DNA of 10,262 nucleotides from JAFGJQ01 sp964586145. Its GTDB lineage: Bacteria; Planctomycetota; Phycisphaerae; UBA1845. Position 1 is the stretch's first letter. Every line of letters starts with the position of its first letter. The translations under genes were made by a program, and so were the position numbers. Shown here one piece after another: positions 5,419 to 10,262 of the stretch. Below the pieces are notes generated by a model. The model was not told the origin of the DNA. It did not search any database and saw only the letters and a program-made list of their open reading frames with translations. Location: contig CAZPHH010000126.1 in assembly GCA_964586145.1 (NCBI GenBank), positions 1 through 10,262 of the forward strand, given 5' to 3'.

Positions 5419-7806
5419 ATGAAACTGGATAGACGAAACGACGAACGGGTGATGCTGCATACGGCTACGGTTGCACTGGCTGCACTGGCCGCGCTAGCCA
5501 TAACTCTCAATGCGACGGCAGCCGACCCGCTCGATCGAACGGTTCTCCCGATCGCCGAGCCGAAACCACCCGCTCACAGCGAGCTTGACGTTCGCAATGC
5601 GAAGCCGCCGCCGCGCTTCGAAGTCAAGCCGCCCAAGGGTGCGCCGAACGTGCTGCTGGTGCTGATCGACGACCTTGGATTCGCGGGAACCAGTTCGTTC
5701 GGCGGGCCGGTTCCGACCCCCACCTTCGACCGTCTGGCGAACGCGGGAGTTCGCTACAACAACTTCCACACCACGGCGGTCTGCTCTCCGACGCGTGCAG
5801 CGCTCAAGAGCGGCCGCAACCACCACGTCTGCAACATGGGGGGGATCATCGAAACCGGCACGGCGTTCCCGGGCAACACCGGCCAGATTCCCAACAACGT
5901 CGCCCCGGTGGCCGAGATGCTGCGTCTCAACGGCTACAGCACCGCCGCCTTCGGCAAGTGGCATGAGACGGCCGCGTGGGAAGCGAGCATCTCCGGCCCG
6001 CACGACCGCTGGCCGACCCGCCAGGGTTTCGACAAGTTCTACGGATTTCTTGGTGGCGAAACCAACCAATGGGCACCGTTCATCTACGACGGCGTCCACC
6101 CGGTCGAGCTGCCGGACGATCCGAACTACCACTTCATGACCGACATGACCAATCAGACGGTCGCGTGGATCGGGTATCAAAAGGCACTGACGCCGGACAA
6201 GCCGTTCTTCATATACTTCGCACCGGGTGCAACCCACGCTCCGCACCACGTGCCGAAGGAGTGGATCACGAAGTTTGAAGGCAAGTTTGACCAGGGCTGG
6301 GACAGGATGCGGGAGGAAATTCTGGCGCGCCAGATTGAAGACGGCACGGTGCCCGCGGGCACGAAACTGGCCCCAAAGCCTGAGGCAATCCCGGACTGGG
6401 ATGAACTCTCCGGGGATGAAAAACGCCTCTTCCTACGCCAGGTCGAGGTGTTCGCCGCTTTTCTCGCGATGACCGACTACGAGATCGGCCGGGTTGTCGA
6501 CGCCATCGAACAGGTTGGTCAGCTCGACAACACCCTGGTCATCCTGGTCTACGGTGACAACGGCACCAGCGCCGAGGGCGGCCGAAGCGGCATGTTCAGC
6601 GAGATGACCTACTTCAACGGTGTGCAGGAGCAGGTGTCCGACATGCTCAAGCACATCGACCAGTGGGGCGGGCCCGAGACCTACCCGCACATGGCCGCGG
6701 GCTGGGCGGTTATGTTGGACACACCTTATCAGTGGACCAAGCAGGTCGCGTCGGACCACGGCGGAACGAAAGTCGGCACCGTGATCCACTGGCCCAGGGG
6801 CTTCAAGTCCAAAGGCGAACTCCGGACCCAGTTCCACCATGTGATCGATGTGGCTCCGACCATTCTCGAAGCGGCGGGCCTGCCCGAGCCCAAGGTGGTC
6901 AACGGCACGCCGCAGCGCCCCATGGACGGGGTGAGCATGGTTTACACCTTTGATGATGCCAAGGCCAAGGGCCGGCACACCACGCAGTACTTCGAGATGT
7001 TCGGCAACCGCGCCATCTACCACGACGGCTGGTTCGCCAGGACCATTCACCGCGCCCCCTGGGAGATGAAGCCGCGCCGGCCGCTCGCGGAGGACATCTG
7101 GGAGCTGTACGACACGCGGTCCGACTTCAGCCTGGTGAACGATCTGGCGGAGGAAAACCCGCAGAAGCTTGCCGAGTTGCAGGCCCTGTTCATGAAGGAA
7201 GCCGAGAAGAACCATGCGCTGCCGATCGATGACCGCGTGGTGGAGCGCGTGAACGCGGAGTTGGCCGGCCGGCCGGACCTGATGGGCGGTCGCACATCGA
7301 TCACGCTCGCCGAAGGCATGACCGGCATGACCGAGAACGTTTTCCTGAACATCAAAAACAAGTCCAAGACCATCACCGCCGACATCGAGGTGCCCGAAGG
7401 CAAGACAAATGGGGTCATTCTGGTGCAGGGCGGGCGGTTCGGCGGCTGGGGGCTGTACGTCAAGGACGGCGTACCGGCCTACGATTACAACTTTCTCGGC
7501 CTGGAGCGGTTCACCATCGCCGGCAAGGACCGGCTCGAGCCCGGCAAAGCGACCATCCGGTTCGAGTTCGCCTATGACGGCGGCGGTGTTGGCAAGGGCG
7601 GCACCGGCACGCTCTACGTGAACGACGAGAAGGTCGCCGAGGGCCGCATCGAACGCACCCAGCCGATGATCTTCTCCGCGGACGAGACCGCCGACGTCGG
7701 CATCGACCTGGCCACACCGGTGGTCGAATCGATCGGGTCCGAGGCCAAGTCGCGCTTCACGGGGAAGATTCCAAGGGTCACGGTCGAGGCGAAAGAGGTC
7801 AAGTAG
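5419..7806 (+). CDS. Large AtsA-like arylsulfatase (formylglycine sulfatase), exported
   Basis: Predicted to hydrolyse sulfate esters in the periplasm using a cysteine-derived formylglycine, so it needs a maturation enzyme (FGE or anSME) not in this window. Numbered from ATG 5419 (795 residues): n-region KLDRRNDER, hydrophobic core TVALAALAALAITL and an ATA-type cleavage site before ADPLDRT; metal-binding DD of LIDDLGF (84-85); sulfatase signature CSPTR with Cys122 to be oxidised and Arg126; GKWH with Lys180 and His182; GATHAPHH with His273; GDNGTSAEGG with Asp380 and Asn381; DHGGTK with Lys451. A C-terminal beta-rich domain begins near 630, normal for this long class. Start choice: 5419 gives a standard signal peptide and has GGGG 6 nt upstream. 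ATG 5407 (AGGA 9 nt upstream) is nearly as good. ATG 5236 would add 61 residues of unlikely sequence. Natural substrate is unknown. It is the first gene of the sulfatase-DUF1214-porin set. Confidence 0.96.
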   Translation: MKLDRRNDERVMLHTATVALAALAALAITLNATAADPLDRTVLPIAEPKPPAHSELDVRNAKPPPRFEVKPPKGAPNVLLVLIDDLGFAGTSSFGGPVPTPTFDRLANAGVRYNNFHTTAVCSPTRAALKSGRNHHVCNMGGIIETGTAFPGNTGQIPNNVAPVAEMLRLNGYSTAAFGKWHETAAWEASISGPHDRWPTRQGFDKFYGFLGGETNQWAPFIYDGVHPVELPDDPNYHFMTDMTNQTVAWIGYQKALTPDKPFFIYFAPGATHAPHHVPKEWITKFEGKFDQGWDRMREEILARQIEDGTVPAGTKLAPKPEAIPDWDELSGDEKRLFLRQVEVFAAFLAMTDYEIGRVVDAIEQVGQLDNTLVILVYGDNGTSAEGGRSGMFSEMTYFNGVQEQVSDMLKHIDQWGGPETYPHMAAGWAVMLDTPYQWTKQVASDHGGTKVGTVIHWPRGFKSKGELRTQFHHVIDVAPTILEAAGLPEPKVVNGTPQRPMDGVSMVYTFDDAKAKGRHTTQYFEMFGNRAIYHDGWFARTIHRAPWEMKPRRPLAEDIWELYDTRSDFSLVNDLAEENPQKLAELQALFMKEAEKNHALPIDDRVVERVNAELAGRPDLMGGRTSITLAEGMTGMTENVFLNIKNKSKTITADIEVPEGKTNGVILVQGGRFGGWGLYVKDGVPAYDYNFLGLERFTIAGKDRLEPGKATIRFEFAYDGGGVGKGGTGTLYVNDEKVAEGRIERTQPMIFSADETADVGIDLATPVVESIGSEAKSRFTGKIPRVTVEAKEVK

Positions 7807-7819
7807 CGAAGTGATGACG

Positions 7820-7849
7820 CGCGGGCCGATCTGAAAAGGACGGCCCGCG
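7820..7849 (+). terminator. GC-rich hairpin after the sulfatase gene, terminator or attenuator
   Basis: CGCGGGCCG (7820-7828) pairs perfectly with CGGCCCGCG (7841-7849) around a 12-nt loop, beginning 14 bases after the sulfatase stop. Only a weak ATTTC follows instead of a T-run, so termination may be partial, which would favour high sulfatase and lower downstream expression, or the stem may protect the mRNA 3' end. Confidence 0.5.
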
Positions 7850-7890
7850 ATTTCAAGGGCGAATCGAAGCAGAGCATAGGACAAGACAAC

Positions 7891-8292
7891 ATGTGGACGA
7901 AACGCATCCGTAATGCGGTTCTTGTGACCGTGATGGTCGTCAGCCTCGCCGTGTCGGGTCGGGCGGATCCGCCCCAGATGAAGATGACTACGACGATGCC
8001 ACCCGGTATTGCGTCGCCGGACAAGGTGGAGATCCTATACGACAGCCAGGCGCGTTCGATGGTCCAGACCGACCAGCACTTCCCGAGCCCCAGCAGTCAG
8101 CAGGATGACCTCGTGGTCAATGCGGATGGCTCTGTGGACATCCACTTTGGCCCCAAGGCCCCCGGGCACCAGGCGAACTGGATTCAGACCGTGCCCGGCA
8201 AGGGGTGGAACACCATTCTGCGCCTCTACAGCCCGCTCGAGCCCTGGTTCGACAAGACCCGGCGTCCCGGGGAGATCGAGGAAGTGCAATGA
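7891..8292 (+). CDS. Miniature DUF1254/DUF1214 protein with an internal deletion, exported
   Basis: A 133-residue protein of unknown function. Residues 1 to about 25 are a signal peptide (basic MWTKRIR, then a hydrophobic core, SGRA before DPP). Residues 31-47 (KMTTTMPPGIASPDKVE) match, from memory, the start of mature DUF1254 proteins. Residues 48-131 (ILYDSQARSMVQTDQ..., VNADGSVDIHFGPKAP, NWIQTVPGKGW, LRLYSPLEPWFDK, PGEIE) match the C-terminal part of DUF1214. In full-length relatives of roughly 450-500 residues these parts are separated by several hundred residues. Here they join in frame at about codons 47/48 (8029-8034). The usual Trp in FDKTWRPGEIE is Arg124. The ATG at 7891 has AGGA 9 nt upstream (7878-7881), so translation looks intact. 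It sits 84 bases after the sulfatase, a common neighbour of this family in my recollection. It may be a pseudogene or a functional minimal form. Confidence 0.85.
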   Translation: MWTKRIRNAVLVTVMVVSLAVSGRADPPQMKMTTTMPPGIASPDKVEILYDSQARSMVQTDQHFPSPSSQQDDLVVNADGSVDIHFGPKAPGHQANWIQTVPGKGWNTILRLYSPLEPWFDKTRRPGEIEEVQ

Positions 8293-8311
8293 GCCGGTGG
8301 AACCCGCCGGC
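8293..8311 (+). other. Hairpin directly after the DUF1214 stop codon
   Basis: GCCGGTGG (8293-8300) pairs with CCGCCGGC (8304-8311), one G-T wobble, around a 3-nt loop, starting at the base after the TGA. No T-run follows. It may stabilise the mRNA or attenuate transcription into the porin gene. Confidence 0.4.
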
Positions 8312-8338
8312 AGCGGTCAGAATGCTGGAGGATTCCGA

Positions 8339-8437
8339 TTGAGAACACAACGGCGTATAACTGTGCCGGACACGCTTGTCTGCGTGATGCTTGGATGCGG
8401 TATTCGGTTCACGATGACCTTCCCGTTCCCGAAGTGA
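8339..8437 (+). CDS. Possible small ORF with TTG start, or gene remnant
   Basis: A 32-codon frame begins at TTG 8339, preceded by GGAGG (8327-8331) at 7 nt, the best ribosome site in the neighbourhood, and ends at TGA 8435-8437. It starts with a basic stretch RTQRR followed by a mildly hydrophobic VPDTLVCVMLGCG segment, like the front of an export signal, and then stops. It matches no family I recognise. It could be a leader peptide for the porin gene, which starts 51 bases later, or the head of a lost gene from this cluster. Confidence 0.25.
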   Translation: MRTQRRITVPDTLVCVMLGCGIRFTMTFPFPK

Positions 8438-8488
8438 TTGGCGCTTACGGACGACCCGGGTGCAAGACTGGCGGCCGAAAGGTGTACC

Positions 8489-9907
8489 ATGACGATTCGC
8501 ATCGTGTGCGCTGTCTTGGGGCTGGCATCAGCCGCGATCGGCCAGGAAGCGGGTTCGCCTGCGACGACGCAGCCCGCAGAGCCTGTGGCCGAAGAACCCG
8601 CCGTGCAGTCTCTCATCCAGAAGCTGCCCGACTACACCGGCGACCTGGCCCATCGCAAGTACATGACCGGTGACTGGGGCGGTGCCCGCACGCAACTGGC
8701 CGAAAAGGGCATTCTATTCGACCTCGACATCACGCAGCTCCTGCAGGGCAACGCCCACGGAGGCAGGGACACCAACAATGCATTTCGTTACTCGGGCTCC
8801 GTAGACTACACCTTCAAGCTGGACACGGCCCGGATGGGCCTGTGGCCGGGCGGACTGTTCGTCCTCCATGGCGAGACGCAGATCGGCGACAACATCAACC
8901 CGAAAGTTGGATCGCTGTTGTCTCCCAATTACCAGGGAAACCTGCCTGTCCCGAATGATCCAGGTACTACGACGCTCTCGGAATTCTACTTCATGCAGGC
9001 GCTTTCGGAGCAGTTCGTGATCATGGCCGGCAAGGTCGATGGAACGGCCCTGGTTGATCAAAACGCGTTTGCCGGCAATCAGCGAACCCAGTTCATGAAC
9101 ACGGGTCTTCGGATCAACCCGGTCCTGTTCTACGGGACGCCGTACACGTGCATGGCGGCCGGCGCGGTCTGGATGCCGACGAAGTGGCTGACGGTGACGA
9201 CCGCCGTGGCGGACAACGACCCGGACGGAGCTGCCACCAAGACTGGCTTCAACACGGCCTTCCACGGCCGCCACTGGTACACGGTTCTGCAGGAGTTCGA
9301 CGTCACCTGGAAGCCCTTCGAGAAGGTCGGGCACCAGCGATTCGGGTGGTTCTGGACCTCGCGCGACTTTCTGGAGCTCGGCGGCGATGGCCGGATTCAG
9401 TTTCCGCGGGTCGTCGGGCCGAGACTGATTCCGCGAGGACTGCTGCCCCGCTGGGCGCGTGTTCTTCGGTTCGGCGGTCAGGTGTACGGCCTCACCGACC
9501 TGGACCGGTCTGCGGACACCTGGGGCTTCTACTACAACTTCGACCAGATGCTATACACGGAGGCGGAGGATCCCGAGCAGGGCGTGGGCGTCTTCGGGCG
9601 GTTCGGTTTCGGGGCCGAGCCGAACATCTTCGAGCAGTTCTACAGCTTCGGCCTGAGCGGCAAGGGCTCGATTCCCACACGCGATCGCGATACCTGGGGC
9701 ATCGGCTACTACCTCGCCAACATCAACGACGACATCAACCCCATCTTCGGCCTGCACTCCGAGCAGGGGGTGGAGGTGTACTACAACTTTGAAGTCACGC
9801 CGTGGTGCCATGTTTCGCCCGATCTGCAGGTGATCGTCGATCCGGGCGGCTCGTCGAAACAGGATGTGTCCATTGTCTACGGACTCCGGATGCAGCTGAG
9901 CTTCTGA
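8489..9907 (+). CDS. OprB-family outer-membrane porin
   Basis: A predicted 16-stranded beta-barrel channel of the carbohydrate-selective porin family, letting sugars or other small solutes cross the outer membrane. The 472-residue protein has a signal peptide (1-18, AIG before QEA), a TTQP-containing linker (26-29), and then the family opening YMTGDWGGARTQLAEKG (58-74). Further family patterns are the Arg/Asp-rich turn IPTRDRDTWGIGYY (395-408), the VEVYYNFEVTPW stretch (428-439), the SPDLQVIVDPGG motif (443-454) and a terminal Phe (YGLRMQLSF), the usual barrel-assembly signal. I chose ATG 8489 because the signal peptide starts there and AAGG (8479-8482) lies 6 nt upstream; a TTG at 8438 would add 17 non-signal residues. 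It follows the mini DUF1214 gene by 196 bases on the same strand. Whether it admits the sulfatase substrate is inference. Confidence 0.95.
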   Translation: MTIRIVCAVLGLASAAIGQEAGSPATTQPAEPVAEEPAVQSLIQKLPDYTGDLAHRKYMTGDWGGARTQLAEKGILFDLDITQLLQGNAHGGRDTNNAFRYSGSVDYTFKLDTARMGLWPGGLFVLHGETQIGDNINPKVGSLLSPNYQGNLPVPNDPGTTTLSEFYFMQALSEQFVIMAGKVDGTALVDQNAFAGNQRTQFMNTGLRINPVLFYGTPYTCMAAGAVWMPTKWLTVTTAVADNDPDGAATKTGFNTAFHGRHWYTVLQEFDVTWKPFEKVGHQRFGWFWTSRDFLELGGDGRIQFPRVVGPRLIPRGLLPRWARVLRFGGQVYGLTDLDRSADTWGFYYNFDQMLYTEAEDPEQGVGVFGRFGFGAEPNIFEQFYSFGLSGKGSIPTRDRDTWGIGYYLANINDDINPIFGLHSEQGVEVYYNFEVTPWCHVSPDLQVIVDPGGSSKQDVSIVYGLRMQLSF

Positions 9908-10176
9908 ACGAGAGCTTGAACCATGCGCATGGGTATGGGGCTGGCAGCGGCCAGTTCCCAGCAGACCCGAGCGAGGGGCTGGCGAGAGCGCGGTCGGCGC
10001 CGGATGAGGCGATGGGGGTGCTGTAACTCAAGGAAAAACGGCTTTCGCTTGTCGCCGGACTCGGCCGCGATCTCCCCGGGACGTGTCGAGGCGTGACGCC
10101 TGACGAGGGCAATTACAGTCAATGCCTGTTGAAAGGTTCCTCGAAGCGCAGTACCGTCTTGGCAGACGCAGTGGTT
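9908..10176. other. Intergenic region between porin and tRNA genes
   Basis: No convincing gene. A short stem CTGGC/GCCAG (9941-9945/9950-9954, loop AGCG) follows the porin stop by about 33 bases, flanked by GGGG and CCC, but has no T-run, so it is at best a weak porin terminator. The tRNA promoter lies at its right end. Confidence 0.5.
10129..10157 (+). promoter_or_regulatory. Sigma70-like promoter of tRNA-Thr
   Basis: TTGAAA (10129-10134) is followed by 17 bases and TACCGT (10152-10157), which keeps the key T-A and final T of the -10. The predicted start near 10164 lies about 13 bases before the tRNA 5' end. Confidence 0.45.
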
Positions 10177-10249
10177 GCCACCGTAGCTCAGTCGGCAGAG
10201 CAGCGGTTTTGTAAACCGCAGGTCGTCGGTTCGAATCCGACCGGTGGCT
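10177..10249 (+). tRNA. tRNA-Thr (anticodon TGT)
   Basis: A complete 73-base cloverleaf. The acceptor arms GCCACCG (10177-10183) and CGGTGGC (10242-10248) pair fully. The D stem is GCTC/GAGC with loop AGTCGGCA, and the anticodon stem is GCGGT/ACCGC with loop TTTGTAA, giving anticodon TGT, which reads ACA and, with modification, other ACN codons. The T arm is GTCGG-TTCGAAT-CCGAC. The discriminator is T (10249). The CCA end is not encoded (GTT follows) and must be added by the CCA-adding enzyme. Confidence 0.96.
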
Positions 10250-10262
10250 GTTACGATAAACC

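Noticed and set aside
6433..7884. Minus-strand 483-codon ORF opposite the sulfatase
   Set aside because: It mirrors the sulfatase coding sequence. No motif, signal or credible ribosome site supports it.
9877..10122. Minus-strand 81-codon ORF after the porin
   Set aside because: It overlaps the porin 3' end, has no clear ribosome site and resembles no family.

Overview
The window is a GC-rich (roughly 60-65% by eye) bacterial scaffold fragment holding five recognisable protein genes, one of them probably a deletion derivative, plus a tRNA and a 100-base run of N (2808-2907) that marks an assembly gap. The gene set suggests a member of the Planctomycetota, perhaps Phycisphaerae or a relative: a formylglycine-type sulfatase, a GH43 lipoprotein and an OprB-type porin are all exported, and 'TTQP' linkers follow the export signals of two proteins. 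The taxonomic call is inference; no marker gene is present.

Left part, minus strand: a TPR-repeat protein (1705 to the gap, 5' end lost in the gap) is followed by a DEAD-box RNA helicase (278-1567). The helicase has its own good sigma70-like promoter at 1609-1637. Beyond its stop lie two 8-4-8 hairpins (1-20 and 83-102) and a decaying 17-20 nt tandem repeat (94-208) that repeats the 3' half of the second hairpin.

Middle, plus strand: a GH43-family glycoside hydrolase lipoprotein (3127-4212) has a clear GGAGG site. About 1.2 kb without a convincing gene follows. That stretch holds a promoter-like site (4707-4736), a weak ORF (4707-4934) and, at 5236-5395, what looks like a signal-peptide gene start broken by a frameshift.

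Right part, plus strand: a probable sulfated-compound locus. It runs from a large AtsA-like arylsulfatase (5419-7806), through a 133-aa protein that appears to be a DUF1254/DUF1214 protein with its middle removed in frame (7891-8292), to an OprB-family outer-membrane porin (8489-9907). A plausible joint role is uptake and desulfation of a sulfated substrate in the periplasm, with the GH43 enzyme possibly helping on glycans. A tRNA-Thr(TGT) gene with its own promoter closes the window.

The most interesting item is the miniature DUF1254/DUF1214 protein. It keeps the signal peptide, the start of the mature protein and the C-terminal DUF1214 segment, but lacks everything between. The broken signal-peptide gene start upstream of the sulfatase and a small TTG ORF before the porin add to the impression of a cluster undergoing gene decay or remodelling.
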